Numbered from the stretch's first letter, positions 29,740-37,501 are shown. The stretch is DNA of 64,000 nucleotides from Celeribacter marinus (GCF_001308265.1 NZ_CP012023.1:1812932-1876931); one strand, 5' to 3'. Notes: generated by a model not told the origin, from the letters alone. Made by a program: numbers and translations.

Positions 29740-29816
29740 GGTCCCGTGGCTCAACTGGATAGAGCAGCCCCCTCCTAAGGGGCAGGTTATTGGTTCGAAT
29801 CCAATCGGGGTCACCA
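29740..29816 (+). tRNA. tRNA-Arg (anticodon CCT)
   Basis: A complete 77-base cloverleaf with encoded CCA is present. The acceptor is ggtcccg/cggggtc (two wobbles), the D arm starts gctcaactggatagagc, the anticodon loop ctCCTaa sits on a gcccc/ggggc stem, and the T loop is ttcgaat. It reads AGG codons. A decayed integrative element begins directly downstream, and a 13-base copy of its anticodon-arm core recurs at 33613-33625. Confidence 0.97.
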
Positions 29817-29971
29817 CAAATTACTGTAAAATATGGATTATTTTTGCGCGACTGTACGGGTATACGCAAAAACGAGCGTATAGTTTCTTCTGCTGATTGG
29901 ACGCGAAATTTGGTTTCTCGTACAAAACCTGTACAAAATCGCGCCCGCGTGTCGGGCCAATGGTGCCGCAC

Positions 29972-30670
29972 ATGAGTCGCCATAGCTTTGATCCCGAGAT
30001 TGCCGCACGCGTTGGCTTGAATGCCGCAGTCATCTTTCAAAACATCGTTTTCTGGATTGAGAAGAACCAAGCCAACCGCCGAAATTTTCGTGACGGACGC
30101 TATTGGACCTACAATTCGATCACGGCCTTTGGTGAGCTATTTCCCTATCTGAGCGAAAAACAAATCCGCACGGCGCTCGAAAAATTGGTCACTGCGAGTC
30201 TGATCATCAAGGGTAATTTCAGCGATGATCGCTATGACCGGACCTGCTGGTACGCCATGGGCAACTCCATTTGCCCAAATGGGCAAATCGATCCGACCAA
30301 AAGGGAAAATGATGCATTTGCCCCTGAGGGCAAGCCATCTGCCCCTGAGGGCAAATCCTATAAGAACAGATATAAACCATATAAAAAACCATATCCTTCG
30401 CACGCGAAAGAGGCGGCGGTAGAAGATGAGATTTCAGAAAAGATTTTGTCGGCCTATCCCGAGGATCGCATTCGAGGCAAAGCGGTGTGCATGTCGCAGA
30501 TCCGCCAAGCGACTGCGGACGGTGTGGATGCCCAAAACCTGCTACTGGCCGTCCAAGCCTATGCCCGCGAGAGCGAAGGGTTCACCCGATCCAAGGTTTG
30601 TTTCTCTGACAACTGGTTCACCTCCGGCCGTTGGTTGAAATACCTTCACGAGGTTGAACGGCAGCGTTAA
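29972..30670 (+). CDS. Replication-type winged-helix protein of a mobile element
   Basis: The predicted 232-aa protein begins MSRHSFDPEIAARVGLNAAV and contains GRYWTYNSITAFGELFPYLS and KQIRTALEKLVTASLIIKGN. This is the winged-helix pattern of phage and plasmid replication or primosome-loading proteins. A low-complexity linker follows, with repeated PxGQ/APEGK units and KNRYKPYKKPYPSH, then a helical end (FTRSKVCFSDNWFTSGRWLK). The frame is open back to 29897, but the ATG at 29972 fits relatives. It may still be intact, although the neighbouring element genes are broken. The exact role is uncertain. Confidence 0.7.
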   Translation: MSRHSFDPEIAARVGLNAAVIFQNIVFWIEKNQANRRNFRDGRYWTYNSITAFGELFPYLSEKQIRTALEKLVTASLIIKGNFSDDRYDRTCWYAMGNSICPNGQIDPTKRENDAFAPEGKPSAPEGKSYKNRYKPYKKPYPSHAKEAAVEDEISEKILSAYPEDRIRGKAVCMSQIRQATADGVDAQNLLLAVQAYARESEGFTRSKVCFSDNWFTSGRWLKYLHEVERQR

Positions 30671-30678
30671 CGATGATT

Positions 30679-31062
30679 CTATTGAACATGAAAAGAAAAG
30701 TTGTGCCCCGTGCTGCTGCGCATGGGCCGCTCTAAGAAATGGACTGTGCGGAGGATCGACTGGCTTTCAGCCCACTCACCTCCTTCAGACATCTTTTTAC
30801 TTAATAGGTCCGCCCAACATCCCTGACCGTGGCGGTCAACCTTATCCTCCAACGCCTCGAGTTGTTCTTGCTCGAGTTCTTCCAGTTCTTCATCCTTGGT
30901 CAGCCGGTCTTGCTGAAGCGCCAGATCCTGCGCGCCCTGATTCAACACGCGTTCACGCTGCAAGAACATGCCTGCATCAAAGGTCGGCACGCCTTGCGCA
31001 AACGCCATGGGCGCTGCGAGCGACACCAAGCCCGCAAGGATATGCGGGCGGTGTTTATTCAC
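30679..31062 (-). pseudogene. virB5: virB5 fragment (T4SS minor pilus protein), 3' end lost
   Basis: From GTG at 31062 the frame gives a signal peptide (HILAGLVSLAAPMAFAQ) and the VirB5 start GVPTFDAGMFLQRERVLNQG, with an acidic coiled-coil (DEELEELEQEQLEALE). Homology to VirB5 ends near 30845, after about 72 residues; the rest up to 30679 looks like unrelated read-through. Full VirB5 proteins are about 220-240 aa and shape the pilus tip. The start overlaps the end of the preceding lipoprotein gene, as in intact operons. Confidence 0.75.
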
Positions 31063-31213
31063 CGAGGCTACCAATCGGCCCGAGCAGCGCGAAATCGCAA
31101 TTGCTGCGGCTAACCTCGGCAAAGGAGCTGAAGCATTCGGCTTCTGACGGTCGGTATTCCGCGCAGGCTGTCAGGGTCAAAAGGGTGAGGGTCAGTACGC
31201 TAAGTCTACGCAT
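31055..31213 (-). CDS. Small T4SS-associated lipoprotein
   Basis: This 52-aa protein starts MRRLSVLTLTLLTLTACAE, a signal peptide with a lipobox cysteine at residue 17. The short mature part has two further cysteines (AECFSSFAEVSRSNCDF) and ends GPIGSLGE. Its ATG overlaps the virB4 stop by one base (TGATG), and its end overlaps virB5. It therefore belongs to the virB operon and may be an entry-exclusion or assembly lipoprotein. It is small but otherwise looks intact. Confidence 0.7.
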   Translation of the reverse strand: MRRLSVLTLTLLTLTACAEYRPSEAECFSSFAEVSRSNCDFALLGPIGSLGE

Positions 31214-32780
31214 CAAATCTGTCTCCAAAAATCGGGGTTCTGTCGATAATCCGCGCCAACCAGCGCTTCGCCTTTTTCCATGCCGCCAAGGATCGTGAGG
31301 TATGGGCCAAGGGCACTGAGATCGGCGTCGATCACGACCGAGCCTTGATCATCGCGCACCAGCGCCAGACGGGAATTGCTGCCTGTCCCGAGCAAAACAC
31401 TGAGCTCTTTGTTGGTGAGTCCAAGCATTTCGTAATCACTGGCCGAAGCACGAATATTGGGAAGCAAAAGCTGCGTCGGCACGGCCTCGATAATCGTCTT
31501 ACCGGTACGGGTTTTCTCGAGTTGGCTTGCGTATTGGGTCATCATCACGACAACCGCGTTTTGTTTGCGCGCGGTCACAAGCCAATTGCTAAGGCGGTCG
31601 GCAAAATACGGGTTATCGAGCGCTTTCCAAGCTTCATCGATGATGATCAGTGTCGGTTTGCGATCCTCGATCACACGTTCCACCCGCCGAAACAGGTAGG
31701 AGAGGACCGCCATGCGCTCTTTCTCGTTTTCGCTGTCGAGAATGCCGGTTAGATCAAAGCCCACCACATCACCATCGAGCGAGAAGGTACCGTGACAGTC
31801 ATGTGATGATCGCCAAAGCTGAGCCGCTTCGATTCCAGATCGTCCAGCGCGTCTACCAGTTCTTCAGCAAGAGAAATCGCGCCATCATCGCTGGCCTTCA
31901 TCAGCCGCTGTTGGCGCTTGATCCGACTGGCCATGATGTTGCTGTTGATCGGTGTGAAGGAATGGGTGACGACCATGTCGATAGGCAGGTTAAGCTCATC
32001 GAACATGGTACAGCTGGTTCTGGCGGGATAGGTCTTGATCGCAAAACTGGTGCCAAATCGCTTGCCCGCCGTCCCATCGTCGAGCGTAAAGCCTCGCCCC
32101 TGAAACGTGACGCGGGTGTTGGCTACATCTTCGGCAATGACGCCAAAGCGCGATTTGGCGAAGAGCGGCCGTTCCTGCCCAATGTTGAGTGCCCCGAGGA
32201 AGCCAAGCAGTTCGCCGCTTTCCGCTCCGAGCAAGCGCGGGTTCATCTCTGCAAAGGACGACAACAGAAACCCAACAACCTCCTCGAGTTTGCGCAATTG
32301 CTTAGCTGTCTGGTCTTTAAGCTGGGCGATCGAATCTGAGCGTTTCAGACGCAACCGCGCGGCAAGGGGCGGACGTTTCAGCACAGTGAGCGTCAGTGTT
32401 TTGTTTCGGAGGCCCGCCCGCGTCATAGCCGCCTGCCAGCGGGCATCCAATGCTTGCGCAAATCCTTCCTCAGGCACCGGTGGCAAGGCGGTCTCGATCG
32501 CCTTTGAAACCTTGTGGACGTAGAAACTGTACTCTGGTCCGATCTGCGCAATGATAGCTGCGAAGAGTGCCCGGATTTTCTCCAGGTGCGCGTCGTCGCT
32601 GGTCATGCTGTTGACCCCATCGAGGCGGATACATTGAAACAGCGCATTGCCGCGCGTGCGGATCGTTATGTCATTTACCAAGCTGACATAGGGCAGCATG
32701 CTGGCCATCGGGCGTTCTTTGCGCGCCCAGTCTGGCAGCATGGCAAGGTCATCGGACGGGTCACGCTGCATAACTGTCAC
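31213..32780 (-). pseudogene. virB4: virB4 (T4SS ATPase) with internal deletion and frame change
   Basis: The N-terminal part (32780 to about 31790) reads as VirB4 up to KRLSFGDHHMTVTV. The C-terminal part continues in another frame from GTFSLDGDVVGFDLTGILD through the Walker B region TLIIIDEAWKALDNPYF to the stop at 31213. About 250 residues are missing between them, including the Walker A motif; intact VirB4 is near 790 aa. The protein cannot work as an ATPase. The 5' end overlaps virB3 and the 3' end is coupled to the lipoprotein gene. Confidence 0.88.
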
Positions 32781-33039
32781 CCGAATGGATCTTGCGGTTC
32801 GGGGTGGGCGGGGTCTCTTGCAGCGCGGTGACCATCACCTCAAGAAAGGCCGGATCCCAGTCAGCGGCTTTCCACAGCGCCGGATAAGCCAGAGCGGCGA
32901 TGATGATCACCGGCCAGCTTTGGACCCACAGAAATATCAACACAAACCCGAAGAGCCAAACCATCGCATACATGATCGGCAGCCCGATGAGCTTTGGCGG
33001 CCGGATTAGGCCCAGAAAAAGAGGGGTTTGCGTTGCCAT
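32761..33039 (-). CDS. virB3: VirB3-like T4SS inner-membrane protein
   Basis: The 92-aa protein has a short N-terminus (MATQTPLFLGLIRPPKLIG), two adjacent hydrophobic segments (MYAMVWLFGFVLIFLWV, VIIIAALAYPALW) and a soluble tail. This matches VirB3, which anchors the pilus assembly ATPase VirB4 at the inner membrane. It lies 7 bases after virB2 and overlaps virB4, as in functional virB operons. The gene itself appears intact, but its partners are broken. Confidence 0.82.
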   Translation of the reverse strand: MATQTPLFLGLIRPPKLIGLPIMYAMVWLFGFVLIFLWVQSWPVIIIAALAYPALWKAADWDPAFLEVMVTALQETPPTPNRKIHSGDSYAA

Positions 33040-33046
33040 ATCGGTT

Positions 33047-33289
33047 TCACGCAGCCCAGATGGCGGTCACGATGGTCGGTGCCGCCGCAATGCCCGCGAT
33101 CGCGACGAGCACCCAGAGGGCTTGGCGGAAGTCCAACATCCCAAAGAGCCAAGTGAGGAACACACCGATCAAGGCCAAGGTGCCGATCACAATGCCCAAA
33201 GGGCCAGTGATTGTGTCGACGATTCCTTGCAGAAGGTTTTGCACTGGTGAGAGGTCGATGCTCTGCGCAAACGCGGGATTGGCAAACAT
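33047..33289 (-). pseudogene. virB2: virB2 pilin, 5' end lost
   Basis: The readable part covers the end of the signal peptide (MFANPAFAQ) and the mature pilin with two hydrophobic helices (GPLGIVIGTLALIGVFLTWL and ALWVLVAIAGIAAAPTIV), a normal VirB2 C-terminus. Upstream of about 33290 the sequence becomes the integrase fragment on the opposite strand, so the hydrophobic core of the signal peptide and the start are missing. An in-frame ATG at 33289 exists but would give too short a leader. Confidence 0.8.
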
Positions 33290-33298
33290 CAAGCTGAC

Positions 33299-33598
33299 TA
33301 TGGTAGCCCGACTAGCTACTCCAACCGCTGGCGGACGATCTGCAAGCGTGCGGGCATTCCCTATCTCTCTGCGCACCGCGCGGGGCGGCACGGCTTCTTT
33401 ACTGAGCTCGTGGTGCGTCAAGGCGTCGATCCCGTGACCGCAGCCAAAGCGGGCCGCTGGTCTGATCCTAATTTGCCCATGCGGATCTATGCCCACGCAG
33501 AGACGGACGAGGCCGATGTACGGGCGCTGTTTCGAACGCGTCCCGTACAAAATACGGCCTCAAATACCGATAAACATCTGACAAATAACAAGGACTAG
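33299..33598 (+). pseudogene. Tyrosine integrase, C-terminal fragment
   Basis: The frame encodes about 99 residues: SYSNRWRTICKRAGIPYLSA, then AHRAGRHGFFTELVVRQG with the box II HxxR-type residues, GRWSDPN, and the catalytic tyrosine in MRIYAHAE. The stop is at 33596-33598. The N-terminal domains and the first catalytic arginine are missing, and the 5' side runs into virB2. The stop lies 15 bases before the core repeat at 33613, the usual position of an integrase relative to its own attachment site. Confidence 0.85.
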
Positions 33599-33612
33599 TG
33601 CGATGGAATACA

Positions 33613-33625
33613 CCCTCCTAAGGGG
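33613..33625. repeat. Copy of the tRNA-Arg anticodon-arm core (possible att remnant)
   Basis: CCCTCCTAAGGGG here is identical to 29770-29782 in the anticodon arm of tRNA-Arg(CCT). Its flanks form a similar stem-loop (caccc/gggtg). It sits just after the integrase fragment. Many tyrosine integrases cross over at anticodon loops, so this may be the crossover core of the element's right end. Confidence 0.5.
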
Positions 33626-33736
33626 TGTGGTGTGCGACTGCTTAGGAAAGTAGGACGCCGCCAGATAAGATAACAAAAATAGTGTTAGATAAAACATAAA
33701 TTGTGTGACATTAGATATCTCAAATAGGGGTATGCA

Positions 33737-34519
33737 ATGAAACGAGACGAGCGTAGGCAGGATATTCTGGATCTCTTGGTGCGCGATGGTGCCGTCGATC
33801 TTGATGTGCTGGCGGTCCGGTTCGGCGTGTCGAAAATGACCATCCACCGCGATCTCGATGACTTGGAAAGTGCAGGCGTGCTGCGCAAAATGCGCGGTGG
33901 TGCCACGATCGAAGCGGGGACTCAATTCGAGAGCGATTTTAGGTTTCGCACCCAACTGGGCGGTGCCGCAAAGGCCGCGATGGCTGAGGCCGCGTTGACC
34001 CTAATCGAGCCTGGGATGAGCGTTATCATCAATGACGGGTCGATGGCGGCGGTGCTTGGTGCGCGTCTCGTGGAAAAGCGCCCTTTGACGGTGTTGACCA
34101 ATAATGCCGCCGTTCTCGACACCCTCAAAGGTCAGACTGGGATCACATTGGTGGCGCTTGGCGGCACGTATTCGGCCAAATTCAACGCCTATTTCGGCAT
34201 GGTGACGGAGGCCGCATTGGCATCGTTGCGGGCCGATCTGGCGTTTGTATCGTCGCCGGCTGTTTCGGGTACGGATGTGTTTCACATGGACGCGGATGTC
34301 ATACGGACCAAACGCGCCATGATGGGGGCGGCGACCAAAACCTGTTTGCTCGTCAACCAAAGCCGTTTTGGCCATACCGCCCTGCACAAACTCGCGGACC
34401 TGTCTGCGTTCGATACGATTATTACAAACGGTGCGCCTGATGCGGACAGCCGTGCAGCACTTGATGCGGCGGGACTGACGCTGACGATTGCTCAACAACA
34501 TATGGATGACGTGACATGA
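33737..34519 (+). CDS. DeoR-family transcriptional regulator
   Basis: The 260-aa protein has the DeoR N-terminal helix-turn-helix (RRQDILDLLVRDGAVDLDVL, GVSKMTIHRDLDDLESAG) and the C-terminal sugar-phosphate sensing domain (INDGSMAAVLGARLVEKRP, DADVIRTKRAMM). The stop overlaps the start of the TpiA-like gene (ATGA, 34516-34519). The order DeoR-TpiA-RpiB is that of the eryR-eryH-eryI genes of erythritol catabolism in Brucella and rhizobia, so this is probably the local regulator responding to a tetritol- or tetronate-derived phosphate. Confidence 0.88.
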   Translation: MKRDERRQDILDLLVRDGAVDLDVLAVRFGVSKMTIHRDLDDLESAGVLRKMRGGATIEAGTQFESDFRFRTQLGGAAKAAMAEAALTLIEPGMSVIINDGSMAAVLGARLVEKRPLTVLTNNAAVLDTLKGQTGITLVALGGTYSAKFNAYFGMVTEAALASLRADLAFVSSPAVSGTDVFHMDADVIRTKRAMMGAATKTCLLVNQSRFGHTALHKLADLSAFDTIITNGAPDADSRAALDAAGLTLTIAQQHMDDVT

Positions 34520-35283
34520 CACAGCCAGACTTTTGGATCGGCACAAGTTGGAAGATGAATAAAACGCTCGCACAGGCACAGGTGTTTGCGGCGGGTCTTG
34601 TCGATGCGGAGCCTGCATCCGATGCGCGCATTCAGCGCTTTGTCATTCCATCCTTCACAACGGCGCGTGAGGTTGCGCAGGTTTTGAAAGATACCTCGGT
34701 AAAGGTCGGTGCGCAAAACATGCATTGGGCGGATGCAGGCGCATGGACGGGTGAAATCTCGCCGGTGATGCTCAAAGATTGCGGACTTGATATTGTCGAG
34801 CTAGGCCACTCCGAACGGCGCACGCATTTTGGCGAGACTGACGAAACCGTTGGATTGAAAACACAGGCCGCGGTGCGTCACGGTCTTACCCCGCTCATCT
34901 GTATCGGTGAGACATTGCTTGAGCGCGAGGCGGGGCGCGCCCAAGAGGTCTTGGAGGCCCAAGTGCGCGGCGCGCTCGCCAAATTGGATGCGTCACAACG
35001 ATCTGCTGAAATCCTATTTGCTTACGAACCTGTTTGGGCGATTGGCGAAAACGGTATTCCCGCAACCTCACAATATGCGGACGCACGACAGGCCGATATC
35101 ATCGACGTGGCGCGAGACGTTTTGGGACGCAAGGTGCCCTGTCTTTATGGTGGATCGGTGAACCCGCAAAATTGCGAAGACCTGATATCATGCCCACATA
35201 TCGATGGCCTGTTTATTGGCCGCTCGGCGTGGGACGTTGCGGGCTACCTCGACATTCTGACCATGTGCAGCGCCAAAATCTAA
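34516..35283 (+). CDS. Triose-phosphate isomerase family protein, probably L-erythrulose-1-phosphate isomerase
   Basis: The 255-aa TIM barrel keeps the catalytic residues: lysine in GTSWKMNKT, histidine in [13 protein letters not shown], glutamate in [13 protein letters not shown], and the phosphate-binding GGSVNP. The sequence GTSWKMNK in place of the usual GNWKMN, and the coupling to DeoR and RpiB genes, point to the second TpiA type (EryH/LerI), which isomerises L-erythrulose 1-phosphate. A role as the only glycolytic TIM is less likely but not excluded, since no other tpiA is visible here. Confidence 0.82.
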   Translation: MTQPDFWIGTSWKMNKTLAQAQVFAAGLVDAEPASDARIQRFVIPSFTTAREVAQVLKDTSVKVGAQNMHWADAGAWTGEISPVMLKDCGLDIVELGHSERRTHFGETDETVGLKTQAAVRHGLTPLICIGETLLEREAGRAQEVLEAQVRGALAKLDASQRSAEILFAYEPVWAIGENGIPATSQYADARQADIIDVARDVLGRKVPCLYGGSVNPQNCEDLISCPHIDGLFIGRSAWDVAGYLDILTMCSAKI

Positions 35284-35311
35284 ATCCCAAGTGATCAAAA
35301 AGGAAAGACCC

Positions 35312-35761
35312 ATGAAATTAGCAATTGCCGGTGATACCGCAGGTGTAGGCCTTGCCACTGTTCTCGTTACCCATTTGTCGGACACCTACGATGTCGTTGA
35401 TATGTCCCAAACGCCAGAGGACGGTTTTTACGCCAACATGTCTGACCGCGTGGCATCCGCCGTGATCGCGGGCGATGTTGATCGTGCAATCTTGGTCTGT
35501 GGCACAGGGATTGGTGTCTGTTTGAGTGCAAACAAGGTTCCGGGTATTCGCGCGGCACAATGTCATGACACCTATTCGGCGGGCAAAGCGGCAACATCCA
35601 ATAACGCCCAAATCATTACGATGGGGGCGCGCGTCATTGGTGCCGAATTGGCCAAGTCTATTGCTGAGGCCTATCTGGCGGCATCATTTGACGCGGGCGG
35701 CGCATCTGCAACCAATGTGGCGGCCATCGACGCGCTGGACGTAAAATATAGCAAGGGCTAG
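35312..35761 (+). CDS. RpiB/LacAB-family isomerase, probably D-erythrulose-4-phosphate isomerase
   Basis: The predicted 149-aa protein has the RpiB fold with the catalytic cysteine in [19 protein letters not shown] and the anion-binding [20 protein letters not shown]. The ATG at 35312 has aggaaag upstream and is preferred to the GTG at 35291. It follows the TpiA-like gene by 28 bases. In ery operons this gene is eryI/derI, turning D-erythrulose 4-phosphate into D-erythrose 4-phosphate. Ribose-5-phosphate isomerase activity is the alternative. Confidence 0.82.
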   Translation: MKLAIAGDTAGVGLATVLVTHLSDTYDVVDMSQTPEDGFYANMSDRVASAVIAGDVDRAILVCGTGIGVCLSANKVPGIRAAQCHDTYSAGKAATSNNAQIITMGARVIGAELAKSIAEAYLAASFDAGGASATNVAAIDALDVKYSKG

Positions 35762-35778
35762 CGGGTCGTATTGAATGT

Positions 35779-35804
35779 GGCGGCGCGGATTTGGCTGCGC
35801 CGCC
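35779..35804. terminator. GC-rich hairpin between convergent genes
   Basis: A perfect 8-bp stem (ggcggcgc, 35779-35786, with 35797-35804) separates the stops of the RpiB gene and the opposing winged-helix gene. It has no long T run, so termination activity is only suspected. Confidence 0.45.
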
Positions 35805-35814
35805 CCGTTCAACA

Positions 35815-36513
35815 CTAGAGCATCTTTATGACGTCTTTTGAGACCGACAATATATAGCCTTTGCGGGCGACATTCTTGACCAACATTTCGCTGACCATTT
35901 GATTTCCCAATGTGTCGCGCAGTCGTTTGATGCGTGTCGCCCCGGCCGCTTCGTCGCAATCCGCTGACAGGCGCCCCGAAATCAAGGCCTCGATCTCTGC
36001 CCCAGAAAGCATGTCACCATCTAGGCGCGCTTCGGCCAGAACCGACATCGTTTCCATTGCTGCGGGCGTCAGTTGGAATGCCATATCGTTGAGGTACACG
36101 GCGTTTTCGCTACGTGAAATGTGCAAGCTGGACACCTGAAGGCCCGCCCGTTCAATCTCGCTCATGCGGCGGTTCATGGCGACGATGGTCACCAAAAATA
36201 CCAAGGCCGCGACGAGCAAGGCCGTGGCGAAAATCAATAACACGAACATCACCATTCGGTAGCTTGCGAGTGTGTCCGAAAAGGCCGTACCGGATTGCGC
36301 AAGGATTTCCAGAAACTTGATCTGCGCACCAGTCGTCAAATCGTTTTCGACAAATATCCGCTCGACACGCGCGTTAAACGCGTTTGCATCTGGCAGGTTG
36401 GCAAAGAGAAACGCAGCTGTCGCCAATAGGATGAGGACAATGGCGGCCACACCAAATGCCACAATCCGTGCGGATCGTGCGCTACTTGTATTTGAGGAAA
36501 AACGCGCCAGCAC
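35815..36513 (-). CDS. Membrane-anchored protein with C-terminal winged-helix DNA-binding domain
   Basis: The 232-aa protein has two membrane helices (about residues 17-39 and 87-111, FGVAAIVLILLATAAFLFAN and MVMFVLLIFATALLVAALVF) flanking a ~45-residue loop that would be periplasmic. The cytoplasmic C-terminal ~95 residues look like an OmpR/ToxR-type winged helix: LTPAAMETMSVLAEARLDGD, GATRIKRLRDTLGNQMV and VARKGYILSV. ToxR-like regulators normally have the DNA-binding domain first and one helix after it, so this order is reversed. The start is a GTG overlapping the upstream gene by 32 bases. Targets are unknown. Confidence 0.75.
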   Translation of the reverse strand: MLARFSSNTSSARSARIVAFGVAAIVLILLATAAFLFANLPDANAFNARVERIFVENDLTTGAQIKFLEILAQSGTAFSDTLASYRMVMFVLLIFATALLVAALVFLVTIVAMNRRMSEIERAGLQVSSLHISRSENAVYLNDMAFQLTPAAMETMSVLAEARLDGDMLSGAEIEALISGRLSADCDEAAGATRIKRLRDTLGNQMVSEMLVKNVARKGYILSVSKDVIKML

Positions 36514-36787
36514 TGTCTTTCAAAGCCTCCAACTCGGTCTCGTCAACCATTGCGTCAATCGTCAAAAGAATCCAGCCGTCATTGGCAAGACGCGGTGCGA
36601 GAACCTGCGCTGCACCTGCCTTTGTACACGCGCCATCAGGCACCTGTGCCACGCCAAAATGTAGCCTGAGGGGATCCTCTTGCTTGGCTTTATAGGTGGC
36701 AAAACACGCGGCGCTTGCCAGCGATGGCAAAAGCACGAGCAACGCTGTGGCCAGTCCCGTTCGGGTGATATGATGAATGTATGTCAT
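36482..36787 (-). CDS. Small exported protein of unknown function
   Basis: From the ATG at 36787 the protein is 101 aa, with a signal peptide (TRTGLATALLVLLPSLASA) and a mature part with two cysteines (AACFATYKAKQ, PDGACTKAGAAQVL), ending TDELEALKDSAGAF-like. I do not recognise a family. Upstream in-frame ATGs exist (36799, 36898), but only the shorter form starts at a good signal peptide. Its end overlaps the start of the membrane winged-helix gene, so the two are co-transcribed and this product might be a periplasmic partner of that regulator. Confidence 0.62.
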   Translation of the reverse strand: MTYIHHITRTGLATALLVLLPSLASAACFATYKAKQEDPLRLHFGVAQVPDGACTKAGAAQVLAPRLANDGWILLTIDAMVDETELEALKDSAGAFFLKYK

Positions 36788-36950
36788 GCGCCCAACCATG
36801 ATCAAAGGCCGCGTGCTATTCAATATCAAAGCCCGTTTGCGTGACTGATATCCGATATCACGCCCCTGATATTGAGCGACTTTGAGAGTTTTGCGCATCG
36901 TGTTTCATCGCCGACAATTCGTATCGGCCCATCACACAAAGGATGACCAG

Positions 36951-37445
36951 ATGAAACATACCAAATTCACCGCCGGCCTTATGGCGCTTTCACTATCCGT
37001 GTCCGCCTTCGCCGCACCTGCGCGTGCAAGCGATGAGGATGTCGCCCGCGCGATCGGCGGCTTGATGACGTTGTTTGTCATTGGCAAACTGATCGACGAA
37101 TCCGGAAAGTCAAAGCCTGCAAAAGCACAAGTGACCCATCGGCGGTCCGATACATTATCGCGGCACGACACCGATCGTCGCGCCAACGCGCCGCGCGTAA
37201 AGCCCGTAAAACGCGCTTCGCATTTTGATATTCCCGCGCAATGTATTGTGACGGTGGATCGCCGTCATGGTCCAGACACGTCAATCGCGATGGAACGGTG
37301 TCTCGATAAAAACCGCCGCTCAAGTGCGCCACTTCCCAACCGCTGTGAGACGGATGTGCATACCCGCAAAGGGACGGTTGGCGGCTATGATATGAGTTGT
37401 CTGAACAAATTCGGCTACGAGGTTGCCGCCAAATCACGCCGCTGA
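36951..37445 (+). CDS. Exported basic protein of unknown function
   Basis: The predicted 164-aa protein starts MKHTKFTAGLMALSLSVSAF with a signal peptide cleaved after AAPARA. A hydrophobic stretch GGLMTLFVIGKLIDESGKSK follows, then a basic low-complexity region (KPAKAQVTHRRSDTLSRHDT). The C-terminal domain has four cysteines (QCIVTV, ERCLDK, NRCETD, MSCLNK) that may form disulfides. I do not recognise the family, though related proteins are common in Rhodobacteraceae. The ATG at 36951 was chosen for the signal peptide. It is followed by a strong terminator. Confidence 0.68.
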   Translation: MKHTKFTAGLMALSLSVSAFAAPARASDEDVARAIGGLMTLFVIGKLIDESGKSKPAKAQVTHRRSDTLSRHDTDRRANAPRVKPVKRASHFDIPAQCIVTVDRRHGPDTSIAMERCLDKNRRSSAPLPNRCETDVHTRKGTVGGYDMSCLNKFGYEVAAKSRR

Positions 37446-37466
37446 CATCCATTCGTTGTGCGCGCT

Positions 37467-37501
37467 GGGCGAAAGGGACACACCTCCCTTTCGCCCTTTT
37501 T
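37467..37501 (+). terminator. Rho-independent terminator
   Basis: A perfect 12-bp stem (37467-37478 with 37485-37496), loop cacacc, is followed by ttttt. It ends the transcript of the small exported protein, and supports an rnhB start further downstream. Confidence 0.88.

Larger units (their letters stand above)
29817..33625. mobile_element. Decayed integrative/conjugative element at tRNA-Arg
   Basis: The segment between tRNA-Arg and the DeoR gene carries a replication-type gene, a virB2-B3-B4-lipoprotein-B5 block on the minus strand, and the 3' end of a tyrosine integrase. Three lesions are visible: virB5 loses homology after about 72 codons, virB4 lacks its middle with a frame change, and virB2 is joined to the integrase fragment. 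The left limit is the tRNA 3' end; the right limit is set by the integrase end and the core repeat. The rest of the transfer genes are missing. Confidence 0.8.

Noticed and set aside
29817..29975. Possible second integrase tail (SRTKPVQNRAR) just after tRNA-Arg
   Set aside because: It resembles the end of the integrase fragment (RTRPVQNTAS) over only about seven residues, with no catalytic motif upstream; too short to call.
29627..30070. Minus-strand frame containing DWIRTNNLPLRRGLLYPVEP
   Set aside because: This is the translation of the tRNA-Arg antisense strand, a well-known false protein in databases.
30654..31298. Plus-strand frame of 214 codons opposite virB5 and the lipoprotein
   Set aside because: Proline- and arginine-rich read-through without homology; the minus-strand genes have overlaps and signal peptides.
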